Positions 39,626 through 47,531 of a stretch of 64,000 nucleotides of DNA are shown one piece after another. The notes under the pieces are model-generated. The model was not told where the DNA came from. It did not search any database and was given only the letters and a program-made list of their open reading frames with translations. Both the position numbers and the translations under genes were made by a program. How positions within the stretch are numbered: the stretch's first letter is position 1; each line of letters starts with the position of its first letter. Source of the DNA: Verrucomicrobiales bacterium (GTDB lineage: Bacteria > Verrucomicrobiota > Verrucomicrobiia > Verrucomicrobiales > DEV007); NCBI GenBank assembly GCA_029213195.1, contig JARGNI010000001.1, positions 186,001 through 250,000 on the forward strand, in the 5' to 3' direction.

Positions 39626-40750
39626 GATTTTTTCGCCACGATACTGGCAGATAAAATCTGCCTTAAAATCGGCAAACGTGCCGGCGTCTATAGCACGACG
39701 AGCCTCTTTCATCAAGTGGAGATAAAAAGTGACGTTGTGGAGCGTCAATAGCCGCAAGCCGAGAATTTCGTCGTTTTTGATGAGGTGTCGGAGGTAACCA
39801 CGGGTGAATCCCTCGCAAAGGGGGTGGGTTTGACCGTCGGGTGCGAGCAATTCCTGGCTTTTTTCCCACTGGGCATTCTTCAGATTGATCTTCCCGGTGG
39901 CCGTGTATGCGGTGCCGTTTCTCGCCACGCGAGTGGGAAGGACACAGTCGAACATATCGATCCCCCGGCTGATGAGTTCGAGGAGTTGATCGGGCTGCCC
40001 TAGGCCCATGGCGTAGCGGGGCTTGTTTTCGGGAAGGATCGGGGCCGCAACGTCGACGGCTTTGAGCATTTCTGGCACAGGTTCTCCCACCGACAATCCT
40101 CCGATTGCGTAGCCATCGAAATCGAGATCGACGAGGTCGCGAGCTGCTTTCTCGCGGAGATCGCCGTAGCAGGCACCCTGGACGATGCCGAAATAGTTCT
40201 GTCCGGGAGGGCGATGTTTCTCGATCCAGTCGCGAGCCCGCTCCGCCCAGCGTTGGGTCAAGGCGAGGGAATTGGTTGCGTAGTCCTTCTCGCAGGGATA
40301 GGGCGGGCACTCATCGAGGATCATGCAGATATCGCTCCCGATGGACTGCTGGATTTCGAGGACGGACTCGGGGGTGAGAAAGAGAGGGCTACCGTCGATG
40401 TGACTCTGAAAGCGTACGCCCTCTTCGGAAATTTTTCGAAGCTTCGAGAGCGAGAACACCTGGTAACCGCCGGAATCGGTGAGAATGGGTCGATCCCAGC
40501 GCATGAACTCGTGGAGCCCGCCGAATTCATCGAGGACCTCGGTGCCGGGTCGGAGGTAGAGGTGATAGGTGTTCCCGAGAATGATTCGACAGTCGAGAGC
40601 CGGGTCGATCAGCTCTTGCGGATGGACCGATTTCACGGTGCCGCGGGTCCCGACCGGCATGAAAGTCGGGGTTTCCACTTCTCCATGAGCGAGGCTCATG
40701 CGACCGCGGCGCGCTGCGGTCTGGGAATCGGTTTTGAGAAGGGTAAACAT
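39617..40750 (-). CDS. tgt: tRNA-guanine transglycosylase (queuine tRNA-ribosyltransferase)
   Basis: 377 residues. It exchanges guanine 34 for a queuine precursor in GUN-anticodon tRNAs. Catalytic motifs are ILTDSGGYQVFSL (first Asp), IGGLSVGEP, and MFDCVLPTRVARNGTAYT (second Asp). The C-terminal zinc site, normally CxCxxC plus a His, is altered: the aligned segment reads QTHPLC then EGFTRGYLRHL, so Cys1 is Gln and Cys2 is His, while Cys3 and the later LHN His remain. The DNA supports this reading. It is first in the tgt-yajC-secDF cluster, and its stop lies in a terminator stem. Confidence 0.95.
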   Translation of the reverse strand: MFTLLKTDSQTAARRGRMSLAHGEVETPTFMPVGTRGTVKSVHPQELIDPALDCRIILGNTYHLYLRPGTEVLDEFGGLHEFMRWDRPILTDSGGYQVFSLSKLRKISEEGVRFQSHIDGSPLFLTPESVLEIQQSIGSDICMILDECPPYPCEKDYATNSLALTQRWAERARDWIEKHRPPGQNYFGIVQGACYGDLREKAARDLVDLDFDGYAIGGLSVGEPVPEMLKAVDVAAPILPENKPRYAMGLGQPDQLLELISRGIDMFDCVLPTRVARNGTAYTATGKINLKNAQWEKSQELLAPDGQTHPLCEGFTRGYLRHLIKNDEILGLRLLTLHNVTFYLHLMKEARRAIDAGTFADFKADFICQYRGEKIDA

Positions 40751-40890
40751 GGAGAGCGGAATGAGTACTCCGGAATCCCTGATTTTTCCAGTCTCCTCTA
40801 GTGGGGCGGGAACAAAATAGGCACGAGAAATCTTGGGATCTGGTCCATCCTAGCGCTCGACAACCGGTAGAGGACAGCTAGGTTTTTTAC

Positions 40891-42687
40891 ATGTCATCCG
40901 CGCCAACGAATCACGCCGGGCTGCTCGCCTGGGTCGAAGAAATCCGGGAACTCTGTCAGCCGCGCGACGTGGTCTGGTGCGATGGGAGCGACGAGGAGTG
41001 GCACCGGCTTTGTGGGGAACTGGTCGATGCGGGGACTTTCCTGAAGCTCAATCCGGAGAAACGTCCCGACAGTTATCTTGCCTGGTCGGATCCGAAAGAC
41101 GTGGCACGGGTCGAGGATCGCACCTTTATTTGCAGCCGTCGCCAGTCCGATTCTGGCCCAACCAATCGATGGGTCGCGCCAGCGGAGATGAGAGAGACGC
41201 TCGGCGATCTCTTTCGCGGCTCGATGTGGCGAAGAACGATGTATGTCATCCCTTTCTGCATGGGGCCGATCGACTCGGATATGGCGATCTTCGGCGTTGA
41301 GATTACCGATTCTGCCTATGTCGCGGTAAACATGAAGTTGATGACGAGAATGGGGCAGCCCGTTCTCGACAAGCTCGGCGAGAATGGGGACTTCGTCCCC
41401 TGTGTCCACTCGGTCGGCGCCCCTCTGATGCCCGACGAGGAGGATGTGCCTTGGCCGTGCAACGAGGAGAAATACATCGTGCACTTTCCTGAAGATCGGG
41501 AGATCTGGTCGTATGGCAGTGGCTACGGGGGGAACGCTCTCCTCGGGAAAAAATGCCTCGCTCTCCGTATCGCGAGCGTCATGGCGCGGGACGACGGCTG
41601 GATGGCCGAGCACATGCTCATCAGCGGAGTGGAAAACCCCGACGGCGAAAAACGGTATGTCGCCGCGGCGTTTCCCAGTGCCTGCGGAAAGACGAACTTT
41701 GCCATGCTCGTACCTCCCAAGGTCTACCGCGAGAAAGGGTGGAAGGTCACGACGGTGGGAGACGATATCGCCTGGCTCAAACCGGATGAGAATGGAAAGC
41801 TCCGTGCGATCAATCCCGAGGCCGGTTACTTTGGCGTCGCCCCCGGTACATCCGAGGATTCGAATCCCAATGCGATGGCCTCACTGAGAGGCAACACGAT
41901 TTTTACCAACGTCGCTCTGACCGAGGATGGCGATGTCTGGTGGGAGGGGATGACGAAAGAACCTCCCGCAAAGCTTACAGACTGGAAGGGCAATCCCTGG
42001 ACTCCGGAATCCGAGACGCCTGCTGCGCATCCCAATTCGCGATTTACCGCTCCCGCTTCCCAATGTCCTGCGATCGATCCGGACTGGGAGAATCCGAGAG
42101 GAGTGCCCATCGATGCGATCATCTTCGGAGGGCGCCGTGCCACGACGATGCCGCTGGTGTTTCAGGCTTTCAACTGGGTCCATGGAGTCTTCCTCGGCGC
42201 CAATCTCGGCTCCGAGATGACCGCTGCGGCGGAGGGCGCGATCGGGAAGATCCGTCATGACCCTTTCGCGATGCTGCCGTTCTGCGGTTACAACATGGGC
42301 GACTACTTCGCGCACTGGCTCGAGATGAGAAAGAAAATTGGAGATCTGCCTCGAATCTTTCACGTGAACTGGTTTCGAAAGGGTGCCGATGGAAAGTTTC
42401 TCTGGCCAGGATTTGGAGAAAATATGCGAGTCCTCGAGTGGATTTTTGATCGGGTTCGTGGACAGGGCAGGGGGCACGAGGCCGAGCTCGGATGGGTGCC
42501 GCATTACGACGAATTGAATTTCGAGGGACTCGATTTTTCGGAGGAGCAGTTCGAGCAGTTGATGTCGGTGAGTCCCGAAGAGTTCCGAGGGGAATTGCTT
42601 TCGGAAGCGGATCTCTATCTCGACCTCTATGATCACCTTCCCAAGGAGCTGATCTTTCAGCGGGAGCTTCTTGCAGGGAGAATGTAG
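40891..42687 (+). CDS. pckG: Phosphoenolpyruvate carboxykinase (GTP)
   Basis: 598 residues, typical of the GTP-dependent family. It interconverts oxaloacetate and PEP using GTP and a divalent metal, for gluconeogenesis. Motifs: kinase-1a loop [12 protein letters not shown], kinase-2 GDDIAWLKP, substrate loop around [12 protein letters not shown], and the guanine-binding FNWVHGVF. The start ATG at 40891 gives [17 protein letters not shown], which fits the family. An AGG lies about 9 nt upstream. It is transcribed divergently from tgt (140 nt between). Confidence 0.96.
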   Translation: MSSAPTNHAGLLAWVEEIRELCQPRDVVWCDGSDEEWHRLCGELVDAGTFLKLNPEKRPDSYLAWSDPKDVARVEDRTFICSRRQSDSGPTNRWVAPAEMRETLGDLFRGSMWRRTMYVIPFCMGPIDSDMAIFGVEITDSAYVAVNMKLMTRMGQPVLDKLGENGDFVPCVHSVGAPLMPDEEDVPWPCNEEKYIVHFPEDREIWSYGSGYGGNALLGKKCLALRIASVMARDDGWMAEHMLISGVENPDGEKRYVAAAFPSACGKTNFAMLVPPKVYREKGWKVTTVGDDIAWLKPDENGKLRAINPEAGYFGVAPGTSEDSNPNAMASLRGNTIFTNVALTEDGDVWWEGMTKEPPAKLTDWKGNPWTPESETPAAHPNSRFTAPASQCPAIDPDWENPRGVPIDAIIFGGRRATTMPLVFQAFNWVHGVFLGANLGSEMTAAAEGAIGKIRHDPFAMLPFCGYNMGDYFAHWLEMRKKIGDLPRIFHVNWFRKGADGKFLWPGFGENMRVLEWIFDRVRGQGRGHEAELGWVPHYDELNFEGLDFSEEQFEQLMSVSPEEFRGELLSEADLYLDLYDHLPKELIFQRELLAGRM

Positions 42688-42812
42688 TTGGTTGGATGAT
42701 ATGGCGGGACCGCGTCTCGCCGTTCCGAGAGCCTTGTTTCCGCTCGCTCCTTCTTCTCAAAATCAAACCATTCGGGTTTGACACCGTCTCTGCTCACTCC
42801 TTTCATCTTTGC

Positions 42813-44015
42813 ATGCTCGAAGAGTCTGAGGCCCGCCAACGCATTCTCGATACCGTAGAGGCAGGCGCAGTCACCTGGGTGCCGCTCGAACTCGCTCTGG
42901 ACCAGGTTCTCGCTCAGGACATGACGGGGGCAATCGATTCTCCGCCCTTTGACAACTCTAGCATGGATGGCTATGCGGTCCGAGCTGAGGAAGCCCAGGC
43001 CGGGAGCGCCCTGCGAGTCCGCGACGAAGAACAACCTGCAGGGCTCGATCTTTCCCTCGCTTGCGAGTCGGGCGAAGCGATTCGCATTTTCACCGGGGCT
43101 CCGATCCCACGTGGTGCCGATGCGGTGATCATGCAGGAGGACGTGATCCGAGAGGGGAACCAGGTCACGATCAGCGAAGGGGTTCAGGTGGGAGAGAATA
43201 TTCGGCGTCGCGGTGGTGATGTCTGTGCCGGACAGACGCTCTTGAAGCGGGGGGATCTCGTTACTCCCGCTCGGATCGGATTGCTGGCCTCCCAGGGCGT
43301 TCCCGAGATTCCGGTCCATGCCCGGCCCCTCATCCAGATCATCACGACCGGGGACGAACTGGTCGATCCGGGAGCCCCCTTGATTCCGGGGGAAATCTAC
43401 AACAGCAATTCTCCCATGCTCCAGGCTCTGGTCAGCCGGAGCGGAGGGATCGCGGCGACCAGTCATGCTCTCGACGACCCAACCCATCTTCGCGAGACGA
43501 TGGAGCGTGCTTTTGCCGCTTCAGACCTTGTTGTGATAGCCGGAGGAGTGTCGGTTGGGGATCGCGACTACGTCAAAGAAGTGCTCGGAGAGCTGGGCGT
43601 CGAGTTGAACTTCTGGCGAGTCAAACTGAAGCCTGGCAAACCGTTTCTCTTCGGGCGCCATCCCGAGGGCACGCATGTCTTCGGCTTGCCGGGAAATCCC
43701 GTCTCCGCTTTTGTGACTTTCTCTCTTTTTGTCCGACCCGTGATTCGACGGCTGCTCGGAATACCCGCTGTCGAACTGGTCGAAGGTCTCGAGAAAGCCG
43801 TTGCCGCTGAAGATCTTTCGAATCGAGGAAACCGCCCTCACTACCTGCGAGGAATCTGGGAAGGCGGACGAGTTCGTCTCTCCGGGACCCAGCAGTCCCA
43901 TGCCATCTTCGGACTCAGCAAAGCGAACTGCCTCATCCGGCTGGAACCGGAGGAGAGGGTGTCCGCGGGAGAAACCGTCCTCGTTCGCAAAGATGAGGTT
44001 GGAGGAAGACGTTAG
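42813..44015 (+). CDS. moeA: Molybdopterin molybdotransferase MoeA
   Basis: About 400 residues from the ATG at 42813 (MLEESEARQRILDTV). The frame extends 39 codons further upstream, but that stretch lacks family similarity. MoeA inserts molybdate into adenylylated molybdopterin. Motifs: PPFDNSSMDGYAVR, TGAPIPRGADAVIMQED, TTGDELVDPG, GGVSVGDRDYVKEVL and FGLPGNPVSAFVTF. No other molybdenum cofactor genes are next to it. Its TAG overlaps the TAA of the convergent gene (shared TTAG at 44012-44015). Confidence 0.93.
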   Translation: MLEESEARQRILDTVEAGAVTWVPLELALDQVLAQDMTGAIDSPPFDNSSMDGYAVRAEEAQAGSALRVRDEEQPAGLDLSLACESGEAIRIFTGAPIPRGADAVIMQEDVIREGNQVTISEGVQVGENIRRRGGDVCAGQTLLKRGDLVTPARIGLLASQGVPEIPVHARPLIQIITTGDELVDPGAPLIPGEIYNSNSPMLQALVSRSGGIAATSHALDDPTHLRETMERAFAASDLVVIAGGVSVGDRDYVKEVLGELGVELNFWRVKLKPGKPFLFGRHPEGTHVFGLPGNPVSAFVTFSLFVRPVIRRLLGIPAVELVEGLEKAVAAEDLSNRGNRPHYLRGIWEGGRVRLSGTQQSHAIFGLSKANCLIRLEPEERVSAGETVLVRKDEVGGRR

Positions 44016-44653
44016 AAAGGGTGGTTTCCAGCTGCCGCTGCTCCATCGCAGAAGGGACAGGATTTCCAGTCCTTGTAATGCTCGGTGAAGATATCTCCCG
44101 GTTCCCTTTCCTGGAAGGTTTGTAACAGTTCTTCTCCCTTGTTTTTCATTTCTGTCAGGTTTTCTGAAATCTCGGATCGCTTCTCTTCAGTCAGGTCCAT
44201 CCTTTCCAGTCTTAGCGATATCCAGGACTCGATAAGGCTGCGAATCGCTTTTCGACGAATCTCGGGAGTGTCCTGCAACTTCGACAGAGTCTCGTCGTCG
44301 AGGCCGGGGCCAAAGGTGTTGTAGTGGGTTGCTTTCTGACCGTAGAAAGTCTTTCGAGAGTGATAGAGTCGAAGCGCATCGAATGCAGGAGTACAGATGG
44401 GGCAGGCATACACGAAGTTGGTTCGTTCCGGCTTTCCTTCGACCCACATTCCCTCCGGGTTGGGGATCAGCAGTTCGAGAGCTTCTCCTGTCACACCGGT
44501 CTCATAGAGCCCCTCGAGTACGCTGAAAAAAATGAGCCGCTGCTCGAAGGGGTATCGGCTTGGCCGGTCCGGATTTTCGGAAGAAGGCTCTGCGGCGGAA
44601 CCGAGCGAGACAAGGAAAGGAATGGAGAGGATGCCGAGGAGGAAACGATGCAT
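44012..44653 (-). CDS. Secreted protein with two CPxC motifs, function unknown
   Basis: 213 residues. A signal peptide is visible (MHRFLLGILSIPFLVSLGSA, likely cut before AEPSS). The mature part has CPIC at about 84-87 and CPFC at about 199-202 in the C-terminal KDWKSCPFCDG, separated by a charged helical stretch (about 130-185). Four Cys in two CPxC pairs could bind a metal or form a redox pair; neither is proven. No family was recognised. It is convergent with moeA and ends in the same four bases. Confidence 0.75.
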   Translation of the reverse strand: MHRFLLGILSIPFLVSLGSAAEPSSENPDRPSRYPFEQRLIFFSVLEGLYETGVTGEALELLIPNPEGMWVEGKPERTNFVYACPICTPAFDALRLYHSRKTFYGQKATHYNTFGPGLDDETLSKLQDTPEIRRKAIRSLIESWISLRLERMDLTEEKRSEISENLTEMKNKGEELLQTFQEREPGDIFTEHYKDWKSCPFCDGAAAAGNHPF

Positions 44654-44790
44654 CCGCGGATTCTATCAGGAGAGGGAATCGATGTTGTCACAAAGATGTC
44701 ATTTTTTTCGGATGGGAGGGTCAGGGGAACCAACGGGTTTCCCGAGGCGATCCTTGACAGAATCGCGGGTCCCGACGACTCCTATCCGAT

Positions 44791-45837
44791 ATGACGACCC
44801 AGGTCTCCGATCGCAATGTGGCTTTCAATGTCCCTCTCCCGGCTCCCGCGCTTCTCGCCCATGAGCAGCCCCGGACCGAGGAGCAGGCGCGCACTGTTCT
44901 TTCTTCAAGAAAGAGAATCGAGGATATTCTTCATGGAAGGTCGGATCGATTTATCGTGATCGTCGGACCGTGCTCGATTCATGACCCCGCCCAGGGGATC
45001 GAGTATGCCCACAAGCTGGCGGGGCTCTCTCGGGAGGTCGAAGACCAGATCGAGATCGTGATGCGGGTCTACTTCGAGAAGCCTCGAACTTCGATCGGTT
45101 GGAAGGGGCTCATCATGGATCCCGATCTCGATGGTACGGCCAATCTCGCCGAAGGCTTGCGGCTCGCCCGAAAGCTACTGGGCGAGGTCATTGATATCGG
45201 CTTGCCGACAGCGACGGAATTTCTCGATCCCATCACGCCGCAATACATTGCGGACCTGATTTGCTGGGCGGCGATTGGCGCCCGAACGGTCGAGTCCCAG
45301 ACGCATCGCCAGATGGCTTCGGGTCTCTCCATGCCGGTGGGATTCAAAAATGCGACCTTCGGTGGAATGGGCGTGGTCGTGAATGCGCTCAAGGCGGCTG
45401 TCGCTCCGCAGACCTTCTTCGGAATCAGCCCGGAAGGCGTCGCCTCTATGGTCAGCACGAAGGGGAATGCGAATTGCCATACCGTGCTGCGTGGAGGAGA
45501 TGACGGTCCCAACTACGGAGCCGATGCGGTGGCGAGTGCGAAGTCAGTGCTCGAGGCGGGAGGGGTTTCTCCTGCCATTGTCATCGACGCGAGCCACGCG
45601 AACTGCTCCAAGGATTTCGAGAAGATGCCTGCCGTCTTCGAAGATGTCGTGGCGCAGCGAGTCGGTGGAAATGCCGCGGTTGTTGGTGCGATGCTCGAGA
45701 GCAACCTCGTGGAGGGCAACCAGAAGATTCTTGAGAATCCCGAGGAAATGACCTGGGGGCAATCGGTGACCGATCCTTGCATCGGCTGGGACGTCACCGA
45801 GCGAATCATCAGGGAAGCGGCGGAAAAGCTGAGTTGA
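44791..45837 (+). CDS. aroG: 3-deoxy-7-phosphoheptulonate synthase (DAHP synthase, class I)
   Basis: 348 residues, colinear with E. coli AroF/G/H. It condenses PEP and erythrose 4-phosphate, the first step of the shikimate pathway. Motifs: metal Cys in VIVGPCSIHDP, MRVYFEKPRTSIGWKGLIMD, GARTVESQTHR, and the metal His in IDASHANCSKD. The N-terminal extension of about 45 residues carries the regulatory region in this family; which aromatic amino acid inhibits it cannot be read. Symbol aroG is by similarity class only (could equally be aroF or aroH). The next gene begins 17 nt later. Confidence 0.93.
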   Translation: MTTQVSDRNVAFNVPLPAPALLAHEQPRTEEQARTVLSSRKRIEDILHGRSDRFIVIVGPCSIHDPAQGIEYAHKLAGLSREVEDQIEIVMRVYFEKPRTSIGWKGLIMDPDLDGTANLAEGLRLARKLLGEVIDIGLPTATEFLDPITPQYIADLICWAAIGARTVESQTHRQMASGLSMPVGFKNATFGGMGVVVNALKAAVAPQTFFGISPEGVASMVSTKGNANCHTVLRGGDDGPNYGADAVASAKSVLEAGGVSPAIVIDASHANCSKDFEKMPAVFEDVVAQRVGGNAAVVGAMLESNLVEGNQKILENPEEMTWGQSVTDPCIGWDVTERIIREAAEKLS

Positions 45838-45853
45838 TCAACCGGCAGGATTT

Positions 45854-46789
45854 GTGGACGCGCAGCACCAGGCGATTCTGAAGGACGTCTCACGATCCTT
45901 CTACCTGAGCATCCGCTTTCTCCCGGGCCCGATGCGGGAGACTGTTGCCTTGGGGTATCTTATTGCGAGATTGACCGATACGGTGGCCGATTCGACGGCG
46001 CTGTCGGAGGACATTCGGACAGAATGGCTCGATCGGATTCGGAAACGTCTTCAGGGCGACCTCTCGGCATTCGAAGCGCTCCCGGAATCGATGGTCGATT
46101 CCATCCCTCATCCGGGAGAACAGATTCTCGCGATGAGAGCCCCGGAACTTTTCGCCTGGTTGGAGAGTCTCGGTCCGGTCGAAAGAGCCCATCTCGATGA
46201 AGTTCTCCTGACCATCGTCCATGGACAGATCTGGGATACGACGTTTTTCAGCGAACACCAGCGATCCTGTCGTGACGAGGGAGATCTCCTGCGCTACACC
46301 TACTGGGTGGCGGGTTGTGTGGGTGAGTTCTGGACCAAGGTGGGTTTCACGACCTTGGAAAGAGGCTTCTCCGATCCGGACAACGCCAGCGAGATGCTGG
46401 TGTCCGGTCGACGATTGGGCCAGGCACTGCAGTTGATCAATATCCTCCGAGATCTGCATGAAGACCTTCCGGCAGGGCGCTGCTATCTACCCGAAGATGA
46501 GTTGAAGGCTGCGGGGTGGTCGGGAGAGGAAATGCCTCGCGGACCAGAGCTCGAGCCGGTGTTCGAGGAATGGCTCACGCGATGCGAGACCTATCTGGAA
46601 GACGCGGAAGGCTATGTTCAGAAGATCCGGAACTCCCGGGTTCGGTTCTGTACGCGTCTCCCCATGTTGCTGGCGCGAGCCACCGTGGAGGAAATCCGAA
46701 TGGTCGGGCTTGAGCGGGTCCTCCGGGAAAAGGTCAGGATTTCCCGAGCCACCGTCTGGAAAGAAATGCTTCGAGCGATCTTCTTCTAG
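45854..46789 (+). CDS. Squalene/phytoene synthase family protein
   Basis: 311 residues from a GTG (45854) with GGCAGGA about 5 nt upstream. The family joins two prenyl diphosphates head to head. First Asp-rich motif: DTVAD in ARLTDTVADSTAL. Second: NILRDLHED in ALQLINILRDLHEDLPAGR. The N-terminal VSRSFYLSIRFLPGPMRETV resembles squalene synthases more than CrtB, so squalene (hopanoid or sterol precursor) is a reasonable guess, but product assignment is not certain. It follows the DAHP synthase by 17 nt and is convergent with the small membrane gene at 46816. Confidence 0.85.
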   Translation: MDAQHQAILKDVSRSFYLSIRFLPGPMRETVALGYLIARLTDTVADSTALSEDIRTEWLDRIRKRLQGDLSAFEALPESMVDSIPHPGEQILAMRAPELFAWLESLGPVERAHLDEVLLTIVHGQIWDTTFFSEHQRSCRDEGDLLRYTYWVAGCVGEFWTKVGFTTLERGFSDPDNASEMLVSGRRLGQALQLINILRDLHEDLPAGRCYLPEDELKAAGWSGEEMPRGPELEPVFEEWLTRCETYLEDAEGYVQKIRNSRVRFCTRLPMLLARATVEEIRMVGLERVLREKVRISRATVWKEMLRAIFF

Positions 46790-46815
46790 AGCCTATCGGC
46801 TCCGCGGCGAATGCG

Positions 46816-46962
46816 TCATCCTTTCTTCACCAGTCCCATGACGCCGATGACGATGAGGTAGACGGCGATGACGGTCTTGGCGAGTTCAGCGGAGACGAAA
46901 AAGAGAATGACTCCTGCTACCAGGGCGATGACGGGATCTGCTTTCTTCATGCGATTCAGCAT
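46816..46962 (-). CDS. Small DUF3096-like membrane protein
   Basis: 48 residues: MLNRMKKADPVIALVAGVIL continuing into FFVSAELAKTVIAVYLIVIG and ending VMGLVKKG. Two hydrophobic helices separated by SAELAK and basic ends fit the DUF3096 pattern (about 50 residues, PLIALIAGIL...IVAIYLIIVGLLGL). It has one of the clearest Shine-Dalgarno sites in the window: AAGGAG ends about 10 nt before the ATG and overlaps the TAA of the NfeD-like gene, so the two are probably translationally linked. An in-frame ATG at 46950 is an alternative start. Function unknown. Confidence 0.75.
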   Translation of the reverse strand: MLNRMKKADPVIALVAGVILFFVSAELAKTVIAVYLIVIGVMGLVKKG

Positions 46963-46976
46963 GCGGAGAAAACTCC

Positions 46977-47444
46977 TTACTCGTCAAGCTTTCGAACGAT
47001 AAGACTGGGGCCTCTTTCGGCAACGACCTCGATTTTCGCATCCTTGGGGATGGATTCTGCTTCGGCCATGACGTCGTATTTTTCATCGTCGATGAGCGCG
47101 TGACCCGAGGGGAAGAGATCGGTCAGGGTGGTTCCGATTCTTCCGATGAGCGATTCCGAGCCTGCGCCGGGATCTTCCTTTCCAGACTCGCTCTTCAGGA
47201 TGAGTTTGCGAGTCAGGGGGAGGCGATGAAAGGACTTCATCCACCACCCCAGGGTGAGGAGAAAAAAGGCAAAGAGAATGACGACGGATATCGTCCCTGC
47301 CGTCGGTCCGAATTCGACGAAGGTCAGGATGACGGCAGTGATGAGACAGAGCGCACCGAGGATGCCGAGGATCCCTCCCGGAAGCACAAGCTCGGCGAGA
47401 ATGATTGCGATACCGAGAGCAGAGAGGATGAGGATCGCAGTCAT
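46977..47444 (-). CDS. NfeD-like membrane protein
   Basis: 155 residues. N-terminal hydrophobic segments (about 1-72, starting MTAILILSALGIAIILAELV) and the LPGGILGILGALCL glycine-rich turn are followed by a C-terminal OB-like domain: LIGRIGTTLTDLFPSGHALI and AKIEVVAERGPSLIVRKL. This is the NfeD core; full-length NfeD proteins also carry a ClpP-class protease domain, absent here. NfeD-like proteins often pair with stomatins or SPFH proteins; none is adjacent. It lies downstream of secA on the same strand and is followed by the DUF3096-like gene. Confidence 0.85.
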   Translation of the reverse strand: MTAILILSALGIAIILAELVLPGGILGILGALCLITAVILTFVEFGPTAGTISVVILFAFFLLTLGWWMKSFHRLPLTRKLILKSESGKEDPGAGSESLIGRIGTTLTDLFPSGHALIDDEKYDVMAEAESIPKDAKIEVVAERGPSLIVRKLDE

Positions 47445-47531
47445 GGGAAAACGAAAAGACGTTCAGGATTCCTTACGCCTGGAAGTCGGAGTTGGGGTTC
47501 GCATTGTGACTTCCGGAGGCAGAGATCCCGG

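Noticed and set aside
44754-44790. TTGACA as a promoter for the DAHP synthase
   Set aside because: The -35 is perfect, but no -10 lies at 16-18 nt; the nearest TATCCG is 23 nt away.
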